NCBI GenBank assembly: GCA_947177735.1
Contig: CAMWVP010000013.1
Coordinates: forward strand, 1 to 37,647
Reading direction: 5' to 3'
From: an uncultured Clostridia bacterium
GTDB taxonomy: Bacteria; Bacillota; Clostridia; Oscillospirales; Ruminococcaceae
DNA: 37,647 nucleotides
In this document: piece after piece, positions 17,805 to 25,266 of the stretch
How positions within the stretch are numbered: the stretch's first letter is position 1
Layout: every line of letters begins with the position of its first letter
Made by a program: the position numbers and the translations under genes
The notes under the pieces: model-generated
Told to the model about the DNA's origin: nothing
What the model saw: only the letters and a program-made list of their open reading frames with translations
Databases searched by the model: none

Positions 17805-19631
17805 ATGCTTAAACAATTTGATAAAGGACAAGTTAATGTCCTGTCGGGAATTTTCAGAGATAGAATGAACATTAACAGAAACTATCTGATGGAGCTTGAC
17901 TCAACCTGTCTGCTTCAGAATTTCTACCTTGAAGCGGGTATTGAGATGCCAGGGCTTCAGGTTGTCGACGACCCTGCTTCTGCAAAGCTTCATTGGGGGT
18001 GGGAAGCGCCTACCTGTCAGTTAAGAGGGCATTTTCTCGGACATTGGCTTTCTGCCGCGGCCGCATTGGTCGCCAATGAAAACGATACGGAACTGAAAGT
18101 AAAGCTGGATAAAATTATTTCCGAGCTTGCAAGATGTCAGCAGTTGAACGGAGGGGAATGGGTCGGTTCTATACCCGAAAAATATTTTAAAAAAATGGCG
18201 GATGATCAGCAGGTATGGTCGCCGCAGTATGTAATGCACAAAACGCTCATGGGGCTTACCGACGCATACATATACACGGGAAATAATCAGGCGCTTGAAA
18301 TAGTCGATCATCTGAGCGACTGGTATGTACGCTGGACAGACATCATGCAGAAAGGAAATCCCAATGCCGTTTACAAGGGCGAGCAGGGTGGAATGCTTGA
18401 AGTATGGGCGGAGCTTTATGAAATTACACACAATGAAAAATATATGCGGCTCGTAAAGTGTTATTGGAACAACGGGTGGTTTGCCCGACTTGACAATGGC
18501 AGTGACGTGCTATCCAATGACCATGCAAACGCGAGCATTCCTCTTTCTCACGGTGCGGCAAAGGTTTATGAGGTAACGGGCGATGAGAGATGGCGGGAGC
18601 GTGTTGAGCAGTTCTGGAAATGCGCTGTAACCGACAGAGGAATGTACTGTACAAGCGGACAGAATGCGGGGGAATTCTGGATACCGCCTTTTAAACAAGG
18701 ACAGTTCCTTTGTGAGCGTAATCAAGAATTCTGTACAGTCTACAATATGGTGATAACGGCTCAATATCTTTTGAAATGGACGGGTGACGTCCGTTATGCG
18801 GATTATATTGAAAGATGTCTTTACAATGGATTTCTTGCTCAGCAGAACCCCACAACGGGCACACCGACGTATTTTCTTCCTCTCAAATCGGGAAGTCGAA
18901 AAAAATGGGGAAGCAAGACCCACGATTTTTGGTGCTGTCACGGAACTATGGTTCAGGCGCAGACTTTGTATCCCGAGCTTATCTATTTCAGGAACGACGC
19001 GAGTGATTCGATCATTGTCAGTCAGTACATACCGTCAACGCTCAAATGCCGTCTTAAAGATTCCGATATTTCTATTGAACAAACAACAGATATGAAGTCC
19101 TACAACAGTCAGGTCTTTTTCGATGAACAAAGCGGAGGGGAAATATCAAGGTGGTCTCTTAAGTTTGATATATCCTCTTCCGAACCAAAGGAATTTACAT
19201 TGTCCTTGCGCATACCATGCTGGGTAAAGGGCGAACCTTTTGTAACGCTCAACGGTCGGAAGTCGGAAAATGTGAATGTTGAAAACGGCTGGCTGAATAT
19301 AAAAAAGCAGTGGTCCGGTGATACTTTGCAAATACTGTTTTCAAGCGGTGTTGTTATGGAAACTCTTCCGGATAGAAGTGACCTTTCGGCGGCTGTAGAC
19401 GGTCCTATCGTTCTTGCGGGACTTACCGACAGCGATTGCGGACTGATCGGTGATTTTGACGATCCGGATACATTTATGTATCCTCAAACCGAGCATATAT
19501 ACGATACATATCCGTGGAAACAAAATTGTTATGTCACAAAGCATCAGTCGAAAAATATCCTTTTCAAGCCGCTTTATGAAATTACTGACGAAACCTATAC
19601 AGTTTATTTCACCCATAAGGAAATGAAATAG
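17805..19631 (+). CDS. GH127-type beta-L-arabinofuranosidase (DUF1680 family)
   Basis: A 608-residue protein with AGGAGG 5 nt before ATG 17805 and no signal peptide, so probably cytoplasmic. It matches the beta-L-AFase family (Pfam Glyco_hydro_127) over its length: LRGHFLGHWLSAAA near the N-terminus, then an (alpha/alpha)6 barrel and C-terminal beta domains. The metal-thiolate active site of characterised GH127 enzymes (Glu, Cys, Cys-Cys) is recognisable as NQEFC and FWCCHGT. Known members release L-arabinofuranose, but related GH146 and uncharacterised DUF1680 proteins differ, so the substrate is uncertain. It has an activator-type promoter and a long leader containing a MITE. It ends at the terminator at 19685-19727. 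Confidence 0.88.
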   Translation: MLKQFDKGQVNVLSGIFRDRMNINRNYLMELDSTCLLQNFYLEAGIEMPGLQVVDDPASAKLHWGWEAPTCQLRGHFLGHWLSAAAALVANENDTELKVKLDKIISELARCQQLNGGEWVGSIPEKYFKKMADDQQVWSPQYVMHKTLMGLTDAYIYTGNNQALEIVDHLSDWYVRWTDIMQKGNPNAVYKGEQGGMLEVWAELYEITHNEKYMRLVKCYWNNGWFARLDNGSDVLSNDHANASIPLSHGAAKVYEVTGDERWRERVEQFWKCAVTDRGMYCTSGQNAGEFWIPPFKQGQFLCERNQEFCTVYNMVITAQYLLKWTGDVRYADYIERCLYNGFLAQQNPTTGTPTYFLPLKSGSRKKWGSKTHDFWCCHGTMVQAQTLYPELIYFRNDASDSIIVSQYIPSTLKCRLKDSDISIEQTTDMKSYNSQVFFDEQSGGEISRWSLKFDISSSEPKEFTLSLRIPCWVKGEPFVTLNGRKSENVNVENGWLNIKKQWSGDTLQILFSSGVVMETLPDRSDLSAAVDGPIVLAGLTDSDCGLIGDFDDPDTFMYPQTEHIYDTYPWKQNCYVTKHQSKNILFKPLYEITDETYTVYFTHKEMK

Positions 19632-19684
19632 GCGGCGTTTTGTTTTCAAAAATTGAGCCGCATAAAACAAAGAATAGACGTGAC

Positions 19685-19727
19685 AAATAGCTGAGATGGC
19701 GAAATACCACCTCAGCTATTTTATTTG
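19685..19727 (+). terminator. Terminator of the GH127 gene
   Basis: AAATAGCTGAG pairs with CTCAGCTATTT, and inner TGG with CCA, followed by TATTTG. It lies 54 nt after the GH127 stop codon. Confidence 0.75.
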
Positions 19728-19776
19728 CGGATATCACTACTCTTAGTTTGTTCATCCTATTTCCTCCAAAGCAGAA

Positions 19777-19868
19777 AACCGCAGACTGCCAAATCCAGCC
19801 TGCGGTTAGTTGTTGTGTAAAGAAAAAAAGCTACATCCTTGTGCATTTTGCACTAAAAATGTAGCTTT
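19777..19868 (+). terminator. Two further hairpins after the GH127 gene
   Basis: AACCGCAG (19777) pairs with CTGCGGTT (19800). AAAGCTACAT (19827) pairs with ATGTAGCTTT (19859) after an A-run. Both look like transcription terminators or parts of the structured region that follows. Confidence 0.4.
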
Positions 19869-19896
19869 CAACTTGCGACACTTTTACCAAAAAGAT

Positions 19897-20018
19897 TTGA
19901 GCCTCAGCCGCCTATTGTCGGTGAATGGCTCTGCGTTGTTTTTCACGGTCTCGCAAAGCGAGATCGCGGACGACAGTCCGCGAAGTAAAAAACAATGCCG
20001 CTAAAGAGCTGAGGTCAA
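19897..20018. other. Nested stem-loop region without a gene
   Basis: The outer helix TTGAgCCTCAGC (19897) with GCTGAGGTCAA (20008) encloses a second helix of 11 pairs (19933-19943 with 19988-19998, core TTGTTTTT/AAAAACAA). That helix holds two perfect hairpins side by side: TCTCGC-AAA-GCGAGA (19949-19963) and CGCGGAC-GACA-GTCCGCG (19965-19982). It may be a structured RNA or a small DNA repeat. The whole gap 19632-20352 contains no convincing protein gene. Confidence 0.5.
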
Positions 20019-20048
20019 GCCTGCAGGGTGCAGACCGAAGCCTTTAGC

Positions 20049-20093
20049 GTAATACGAAATCGCCCTTGTTTTGCAAGGGCGATTTCGTATTAC
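20049..20093 (-). terminator. 20-bp perfect hairpin abutting the tRNA fragment
   Basis: GTAATACGAAATCGCCCTTG pairs perfectly with its complement around a 5-nt loop. On the minus strand it starts directly after the CCA of the tRNA fragment at 20094-20113, so it is probably the tRNA gene's terminator. Confidence 0.6.
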
Positions 20094-20113
20094 TGGCGGA
20101 AGCGGTGGGATTT
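20094..20113 (-). other. Attachment site: 3' end of a tRNA-Ser-like gene
   Basis: On the minus strand the sequence AAATCCCACCGCTTCCGCCA reads as the end of a T-arm (CCCAC), a 3' acceptor strand (CGCTTCC), discriminator G and CCA. The rest of the tRNA is absent: upstream is AT-rich non-tRNA sequence. A tyrosine integrase gene begins 240 bp away and base composition falls here. This fits one attachment-site copy left by integration into a tRNA 3' end. Discriminator G and a deduced 5' acceptor of GGAAGCG point to tRNA-Ser. Confidence 0.65.
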
Positions 20114-20352
20114 AATTTTACAATTTAAGTGATAATTATCGGTAATCAGAAATGCTCATTAAACCTCTCTGTTAAGCTATTTGCGATAAATTATCAATCA
20201 ACCTTAATCAGCTAATTTTTGCTTATTTTTAACTTTTCAAGGGATTTACAAGGGATTTTCAATGGAGAATAATCCCCTTGTTTTAATGGGCTACATAGGT
20301 TATTAAATTCTTGATATGGGATTTTTGATGTTTTCTGGCTGGATCAATCGGT
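20114..20352. other. AT-rich region between att site and integrase
   Basis: No gene is seen. It contains the tandem copy AAGGGATTTACAAGGGATTT near 20238-20258, which could be integrase arm-type sites. Confidence 0.3.
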
Positions 20353-21483
20353 TTATTCAACAATAGTATTAAGAACATTAATAGCTCGTTCTTCTTCCTT
20401 AGGGTATAGATGGCTATATGTGTCCCAAGTCATTTTTACGCTGCTATGACCTAATCTGCGAGAAACCTCTTGAATGTTAATTCCATTATTTGCCAGTAAA
20501 CTAGCGTGGGAGTGCCTGAAATCATGAACCCTAATGTGGGGTAATTCAGCCTCGGTTGAGTATAGTCGGTTCCTCTTATCAATAGAACTATCCCTTAACG
20601 GTTTTTCTCCACCACATATTCTAAAGTCATCAGAGAAATTTTGAGCACCATCTTTTTGACGGTTTTTATGTTCTTCTAATATATTCAGCAGGGGAGAGGG
20701 TATCTGCAAATCTCGGTAACTTGACTTGTTTTTGGGGGGAGTTTCTATATCTCCGCCTTTAACTTTTTGGGCAATGCTTCGTCTGATATGCATTATATTC
20801 CCATCAATATCAGACCATTTTAAGGCATTTATTTCGCCTTTTCTAGCCCCTGTATAGAACGCTATATTGAAAAATACATAATACCCCCAATCAATAATGG
20901 TTTCCGTGTGATTATGTGCTACCGTTATGAATTTGATAAAATCCTCGGGAGTATAGTAATGTAAAACTTCGGAAGGACTTTCGGATACATTTGGATCTTT
21001 GAAATTCCCTAATATCGTTAGCGGATTTTTGGGGATATATTCCATTTTAACGGCATAATTCAGCATAGAGGAAAAAGACTTGTACGCGAACTGTTTTGTC
21101 TTGAGTGCTAAGTCTTGTCCACTTATTTCGATTTTCCACCGTGCCAAAATCGGTTGTGTGAGTTTGTCCAATCTATAATCAGTCATTGTAGGGAGAACTC
21201 GTAACCGTAAGGCTTTCATAACGCTATCGTGAGAAGTTTTCTTAGTTTCGGTAGCATGATACTTTTCGTATTCATCGAAAAGTTCTCCTATTGTCATTCT
21301 TGATGAGTTAGCATTTTTCTTTATATAATCATTAATAAGTTGCTGTTCTAGCATAACTGCTTCGGAATTTCCGTATGCTGTACGTTCGATTTGAACCTGT
21401 TTCCCTTTAGCATTTTGATATGACACGCGAACACGGTATTGCATTTTTCCATCTTTTTTTTTACCTGTTTTTGTTATTGCCAT
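20353..21483 (-). CDS. int: Tyrosine recombinase / integrase
   Basis: A 376-residue phage/ICE-type integrase. There is an N-terminal arm-binding domain (MAITKTGKKKDGKMQYRVRVSYQN), a SAM-like core-binding domain (about 60-165) and a catalytic domain with Arg in YTGARKGEI, HDFRHSH, LGHSS and the nucleophile Tyr in WDTYSHLYP. It presumably carries out integration at, and excision from, the tRNA-derived site at 20094-20113. The ribosome site GGAGG lies in the 3' arm of a 12-bp hairpin (21484-21534), so translation may be controlled. It is in an operon with the small HTH protein upstream. Codon use and AT content differ from the glycosidase region. Confidence 0.95.
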   Translation of the reverse strand: MAITKTGKKKDGKMQYRVRVSYQNAKGKQVQIERTAYGNSEAVMLEQQLINDYIKKNANSSRMTIGELFDEYEKYHATETKKTSHDSVMKALRLRVLPTMTDYRLDKLTQPILARWKIEISGQDLALKTKQFAYKSFSSMLNYAVKMEYIPKNPLTILGNFKDPNVSESPSEVLHYYTPEDFIKFITVAHNHTETIIDWGYYVFFNIAFYTGARKGEINALKWSDIDGNIMHIRRSIAQKVKGGDIETPPKNKSSYRDLQIPSPLLNILEEHKNRQKDGAQNFSDDFRICGGEKPLRDSSIDKRNRLYSTEAELPHIRVHDFRHSHASLLANNGINIQEVSRRLGHSSVKMTWDTYSHLYPKEEERAINVLNTIVE

Positions 21484-21534
21484 AAAAACACCTCCGATGA
21501 GATTAATCGCGCAAATTTCATTGGAGGTGTTTTT
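21484..21534 (-). promoter_or_regulatory. Hairpin sequestering the integrase ribosome site
   Basis: On the minus strand AAAAACACCTCC pairs perfectly with GGAGGTGTTTTT, which ends directly at the integrase ATG. The 3' arm contains its Shine-Dalgarno and a five-T run, so the structure may block translation, terminate transcription, or both. Confidence 0.6.
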
Positions 21535-21833
21535 TATGAATTATTTACGAGTTTGACTTTTTGATATCTTGTTTCCAAGTCATCTATATCAAGCCCCCAA
21601 GTTGAATAAGCTACTTTTGTATTAACGTTATTAGCGTTCCACACTGGGGTCTTTTCTTCTGCCATTCTCTCACGGACTTTAGACTTTAGTCGTGTAATAG
21701 TTGCAGAGGAACATTTTCCAAAAAGCTCTTTAATATCCGAATTTGATAATTCCGTATGCTCGTAATATAGTCTTATTGCAGTTTCCAACGATGTGATTTG
21801 CGGTACTCTTACAGATAAAACCGATTTAGTCAT
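21534..21833 (-). CDS. Small HTH protein next to integrase
   Basis: A 99-residue protein with GGAGG 6 nt before ATG 21833. Residues about 15-60 look like a helix-turn-helix (LYYEHTELSNSDIKELFGKC, SSATITRLKSKVRERM). The C-terminus (NTKVAYSTWGLDIDDLETRYQKVK) is a helical tail. Position directly before int, with its own consensus-like promoter at 21889-21917, suggests a regulator or recombination directionality factor. Family assignment is not certain. Confidence 0.75.
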   Translation of the reverse strand: MTKSVLSVRVPQITSLETAIRLYYEHTELSNSDIKELFGKCSSATITRLKSKVRERMAEEKTPVWNANNVNTKVAYSTWGLDIDDLETRYQKVKLVNNS

Positions 21834-21888
21834 TTTTAGCCTCCTATTACGCTGTGTTGTGGTTTAAGAAGGCTTTTATTGCACTTCT

Positions 21889-21917
21889 ATTATACCACTT
21901 TTGATGCAATAATGCAA
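21889..21917 (-). promoter_or_regulatory. Promoter of the integrase operon
   Basis: On the minus strand TTGCAT (21912-21917), a 17-bp spacer and TATAAT (21889-21894). It starts transcription just past the broken dut gene. Confidence 0.75.
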
Positions 21918-21934
21918 GTACTTTTTATCTAATT

Positions 21935-22367
21935 TTATGCTTTGCCTGTGCTGCCTATTCCACCTCTACTGGCATCTTTGAGATATTCGACGATTTCAAA
22001 CTTGACGGATGGCTGTTTCTTTACTATCCTAAACTGACATATCATATCGTTTTTGTGTATAATGGCGTCTCTCAACGCATAAGCAGGGAAGTATCACTGA
22101 TCGTTATCTCCGCAATAGCTCTCGTCAATTATGCCACAATAATTGGTCTGAATAACCCCAAAGCTTGTAAAAGTGCTGCTACATGGAGCAATATGCGCTT
22201 CGTATCCTTTTGGGTGTATCATTCCCACTCCGAGTTTGATAAGACGGTATTTTCCCTGTTTCATTTTAACAGTCTCAGCGGAACACAAGTCAATCCAGTC
22301 GCCTTTGTCGATTTTTTTCAATCTTATCAATTTCATTGTCGAAATACTTGATTTTAATTGTTTTCAT
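21935..22367 (-). pseudogene. dut: dUTPase gene broken by a frameshift and an in-frame TGA
   Basis: Reading from ATG 22367 (GGAGG 7 nt upstream; ATGA overlap with the preceding stop) gives [18 protein letters not shown]. Then a run of seven A (22312-22318) puts the frame out by one. After removing one A the frame continues [17 protein letters not shown] through the trimeric dUTPase motifs: APCSST (motif 2), [10 protein letters not shown] (motif 3) and the C-terminal RGGIGSTGK (motif 5), stopping at TAA 21935. A TGA at 22094-22096 interrupts it in CGDNDQ[13 protein letters not shown], where Trp would fit. dUTPase converts dUTP to dUMP, the substrate of the adjacent ThyA. An internal ATG at 22336 has no ribosome site. 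Confidence 0.8.
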
Positions 22368-22651
22368 TTGTTATCCTCCATCCGAATTAAATTTCCTTTG
22401 GAATTGTAATCCCAAAGATGATGTCCAAGATTTTGTCCAGCAGACACCAGTTTTTGTCGTTTCTTTTCTGTTCGAGTATACTTTTTCTTTGATTTCAAAT
22501 TCCAACTGTCTATAGTTCCGTCTAGTTTGTAGAAAGATGGAGATCGTACCCCGCAAAATACGCACTCTGCTTGGAATCGGTTGTGCCAACCTCGCCAAAT
22601 ATTCGCAGCACTTCCACAGAGAGGGCAAGGATTTAAATCAGCTTTAATAAT
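22364..22651 (-). CDS. Lar-like zinc-ribbon protein lacking a standard start codon
   Basis: The frame encodes about 95 residues with the pattern of the Lar restriction-alleviation family: LNPCPLCGSAANIW, then AECVFCGVRSPS and GTIDSWNLKSKK, ending MEDNK. The two CxxC pairs should bind zinc. In this frame, from a TGA inside thyA down to the first CPLC motif, there is no ATG, GTG or TTG. The candidate starts are ATT codons at 22648, 22651 and 22666. A strong AGGGGAGG (22667-22674) lies directly after the thyA stop. The stop overlaps the dut start (ATGA). Position and conservation argue for a real gene; the start is unresolved and it may be a pseudogene. Confidence 0.55.
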   Translation of the reverse strand: MIKADLNPCPLCGSAANIWRGWHNRFQAECVFCGVRSPSFYKLDGTIDSWNLKSKKKYTRTEKKRQKLVSAGQNLGHHLWDYNSKGNLIRMEDNK

Positions 22652-22674
22652 ACGGTAAACTCTAATCCTCCCCT

Positions 22675-23502
22675 TTAAATCGCCACGGGAATAACCTCGT
22701 CAAACTCGTGATATTGATAGTTCTCCGCGGTAAAGCTGTACCGCGTGAACTTGTAGAAGTCGGTAATATCCTCAACACTCATTTTCGGCGCGGGGAACGG
22801 CTCTTTCTCGATAAGGCGTTTTACAATATCGACATGGCGGTCGTAGATATGCGCGTCCTCGATAACGTGAACCAGCTCGCCCGTCTCAAGACCGCTCGCC
22901 TTCGCGAACATTATCAGCAGCGCGGAGTACTGACAGACGTTCCAGTTGTTCGCCGCCAACATATCCTGTGAGCGCTGATTTAAGATACCGTTGAGCTTGC
23001 CACCGCTCACGTTCAGCGTGAACGAGTACGCGCAGGGAGCAAGCGCCATCTCGTTCAGGTCGGCGTGATTGTACATATTTAACAGTATGCGCCTTGAGGC
23101 GGGATCGTTTTTCAGATCGTACAGCACTTTATCCACCTGATCCATTTCGCCCTCGGGGAACTTGTGCTTAACGCTCATCTGATACCCGTAAGCCTTCCCG
23201 ATAGAACCGTTTTCGTCTGCCCAAGCGTCCCAGATATGCGTTGTCAGATCGTGAATGTTGTTGGACTTTTTCTGATATATCCACAGTATCTCGTCTATCG
23301 CCGAGCGATAGTAAACGCGCCGCAGGGTCATAAGTGGAAATTCCTCCCCGACGTTATACCTGTTTACAATGCCGAATTTCTTGATAGTGTGCGCGGACGT
23401 GTTATCCTCCCAGTGAGGGCGGACGTTCATATCCGCGTCGAATATTCCATTTTCCAGAATATCCCGGCAATTTTGTATGAAGATGTTATCTGCTTTGCTC
23501 AT
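22675..23502 (-). CDS. thyA: Thymidylate synthase
   Basis: A 275-residue protein from ATG 23502 (AAGGAG 7 nt upstream). ThyA methylates dUMP to dTMP using methylene-tetrahydrofolate. Family landmarks are present in order: the N-terminal R-loop region (VNRYNVGEEFPLMTLRRVYYRSAIDEILWIYQ), the catalytic Cys in ALAPCAYSF, the QRSQDM motif, NWNVCQYSALLIMFA and the dUMP-binding IEDAHIYDRH. It belongs with dut, nrdD, nrdG and the dNMP kinase in a phage-type dNTP supply set, although those genes are not all contiguous. Confidence 0.93.
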   Translation of the reverse strand: MSKADNIFIQNCRDILENGIFDADMNVRPHWEDNTSAHTIKKFGIVNRYNVGEEFPLMTLRRVYYRSAIDEILWIYQKKSNNIHDLTTHIWDAWADENGSIGKAYGYQMSVKHKFPEGEMDQVDKVLYDLKNDPASRRILLNMYNHADLNEMALAPCAYSFTLNVSGGKLNGILNQRSQDMLAANNWNVCQYSALLIMFAKASGLETGELVHVIEDAHIYDRHVDIVKRLIEKEPFPAPKMSVEDITDFYKFTRYSFTAENYQYHEFDEVIPVAI

Positions 23503-23513
23503 GTGTTTGCTCC

Positions 23514-23699
23514 TTACTTTTCTTGTTGAAGTGATTTGAACTTGTCTTTGAAGTATTCTTCTGCACAATTGGTTTCTTTTTCTACGGTATTATATTTGCT
23601 ATAAGGACAGGCATCGCAGCCGCAAGGGCTATCACCTGCAACGTAGCAAAACTCTTCAAAACAAGCATCCAGAATCTTTTCAATTTCGTGATTGTTCAT
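23514..23699 (-). CDS. Small Cys-rich protein
   Basis: A 61-residue protein starting at ATG 23699 with AGGAG 9 nt upstream. CGCDACPYSKY and other Cys residues suggest a metal site. It lies 11 nt before thyA and is probably cotranscribed. No family is recognised. Confidence 0.6.
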   Translation of the reverse strand: MNNHEIEKILDACFEEFCYVAGDSPCGCDACPYSKYNTVEKETNCAEEYFKDKFKSLQQEK

Positions 23700-23974
23700 A
23701 TGGTTCTTCTCCTTTCTGTTTGGATTATTTTCCAAACGATACTTCTTTTTCGCATTTGATAATTAAGGTATAATCTACTTGTGACATTTGGATCATCCTA
23801 TCTCTTGTGAAATTCCATACAATTTGTCGAAAAGAGTGATGAAATTTGGCAAAAGTGCTGATTTTTTCAAAAAAATTAAAATACACCTACTAATTATATA
23901 AGTTAATTACTTCCTCGTGAATATATTATATTAAAAGTCGAAAAAAAAGGTCTTTTATATACAGGAGGAATAAA

Positions 23975-24157
23975 ATGGGATTAATTGTCAGTGTGGTAAT
24001 TTCAATAACTTTGGTTTTTATTTTCTTTTTCTTGATAATTGAAAAGCTATGTAAGAAGATCAATAAAGGGAATTTTGAAATTGAGATTACATTTCTAAAA
24101 ATATTCAAAATACATATAAGGACAAGCTTGAAATCTTCTAACAAAAAAAATAAATAG
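23975..24157 (+). CDS. Single-pass membrane microprotein A
   Basis: A 60-residue protein with a strong ribosome site (AGGAGG, 6 nt). One N-terminal membrane helix (residues about 3-22: LIVSVVISITLVFIFFFLII) is followed by a basic tail with FLKIFKIHIRT and Lys-rich end. It runs opposite to its neighbours and resembles the protein at 25059-25247 in length, topology and the tail motif. Function is unknown; such proteins can be phage accessory, immunity or toxin-like proteins. Confidence 0.65.
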   Translation: MGLIVSVVISITLVFIFFFLIIEKLCKKINKGNFEIEITFLKIFKIHIRTSLKSSNKKNK

Positions 24158-24181
24158 GTATGCTTGAATTAACTTACATAG

Positions 24182-24460
24182 TCACTCCTCATTCCATTGT
24201 CTCAAAAGATCAGCGTAATAGTTGGCTTGATCTTCAAGATATTGCTCGTATTGCAATTCAAAATCTTCTTTCGCCTCACCAAGGCTATCGTAGAACTCAT
24301 AATCACCTTCGGTAACATTCAAGTCTTTACAAACATACCAGTATTTGGTTTTATCCTTTTTATCTGGCGTAAATTTTAATACAACAACTTCATTGTTAAA
24401 TCTATAAAAGTGCAATTCATAATAACCATTGTATTCTTTCCAAAATCTATTCGATTTCAT
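24182..24460 (-). CDS. Hypothetical 92-residue protein
   Basis: Overlaps the lipoprotein gene upstream by 4 nt (ATGA), typical of translational coupling. It is rich in Tyr, Trp and acidic residues (YWYVCKDLNVTEGDYEFYDS; C-terminal coil EAKEDFELQYEQYLEDQ). No family is recognised. Confidence 0.7.
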   Translation of the reverse strand: MKSNRFWKEYNGYYELHFYRFNNEVVVLKFTPDKKDKTKYWYVCKDLNVTEGDYEFYDSLGEAKEDFELQYEQYLEDQANYYADLLRQWNEE

Positions 24461-24795
24461 CTTGTTCCTCCGTTTGTGTTATTTTGAATTTCCTCAAGCG
24501 TATTGGTTTCGGGATTGTATCGGTAGGGGAGACCGTTTGGAGCATAATATGGGGAAGGAGTAGTGTTTGAGTAACCATAATTGCTCAAAGATCCATTCCA
24601 CCAGTATACTATTCGTGTTGTCGTATCATACCACAATCTATCGCCTATCTCGATTAATGCAGAAGTACCGAAAACCTTGCCGATGCTTGTATTGTTGCTC
24701 TCAACATTGGCATTTACCGACTTGGTTTCATTGCATCCTGTTAATGTGAGTGCTGTGGCTAGACATACGAGTGCTGCCATTATTCCTTTCTTCAT
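24457..24795 (-). CDS. Small lipoprotein, DUF6440-like
   Basis: A 112-residue protein with a lipoprotein signal (MKKGIMAALV, lipobox LTLTGC). The mature part (ALIEIGDRLWYDTTTRIVYWWNG, APNGLPYRYNPETNTLEEI) resembles the short DUF6440 beta fold found in Firmicute phages and their hosts. It is coupled to the 92-residue protein. An in-phage lipoprotein made with host signals could act in superinfection exclusion, but there is no direct evidence. Confidence 0.75.
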   Translation of the reverse strand: MKKGIMAALVCLATALTLTGCNETKSVNANVESNNTSIGKVFGTSALIEIGDRLWYDTTTRIVYWWNGSLSNYGYSNTTPSPYYAPNGLPYRYNPETNTLEEIQNNTNGGTR

Positions 24796-25058
24796 AAAAT
24801 CCTCCTTTTATCAGGTATCCATTCAATTATTTCTTTTAGTAAATTCATATTATGCCTTCCAAATTATGGCGTTTATTGTGCTAAATTAACAAAAACAGGC
24901 TGATAATTTGTCGATTTATACAAATCTATAAAAATTCATGGTTTTTATTGCTTGTAAATGTAGTAAAATTTTTTCCTCATACATATAATTTATTGTAAAC
25001 CAAAACACTTCTAATTTGGCAGTCTAAATGTTGTTCTTTTTGAACATAGGAGGAAAAA

Positions 25059-25247
25059 ATGATTTATATTGTTGTTTTTTTGCTAATTGTAGTACTTATG
25101 ATTGCAGCCTTTGCATTTATTTGGGGATTACTGAAACTTCAATTCGAAAACCAAAATGGAGATACTATTATTGTTCTTGAAATTTTCAAATTTATAAAAT
25201 TAAAAATACATACTAAAGCAAAACGAAAAAAAAACAATAAGAAATAA
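25059..25247 (+). CDS. Single-pass membrane microprotein B
   Basis: A 62-residue protein with AGGAGG 6 nt before the ATG. An N-terminal membrane helix (IYIVVFLLIVVLMIAAFAF) is followed by a tail ending FKFIKLKIHTKAKRKKNNKK. It parallels the protein at 23975-24157, and both genes face a convergent minus-strand gene about 20 nt after their stop. Function is unknown. Confidence 0.65.
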   Translation: MIYIVVFLLIVVLMIAAFAFIWGLLKLQFENQNGDTIIVLEIFKFIKLKIHTKAKRKKNNKK

Positions 25248-25266
25248 AAATCTCTTCTATCAACCT

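Noticed and set aside
19810-20004. 64-codon plus-strand frame in the gap after the GH127 gene
   Set aside because: It is formed by the terminator-like hairpins and nested stem-loops and lacks a ribosome site.
22371-22628. 85-codon minus-strand frame between thyA and dut
   Set aside because: It is out of frame with the Lar-like motifs (CPLCG and CVFCG), which are clearly the conserved reading.
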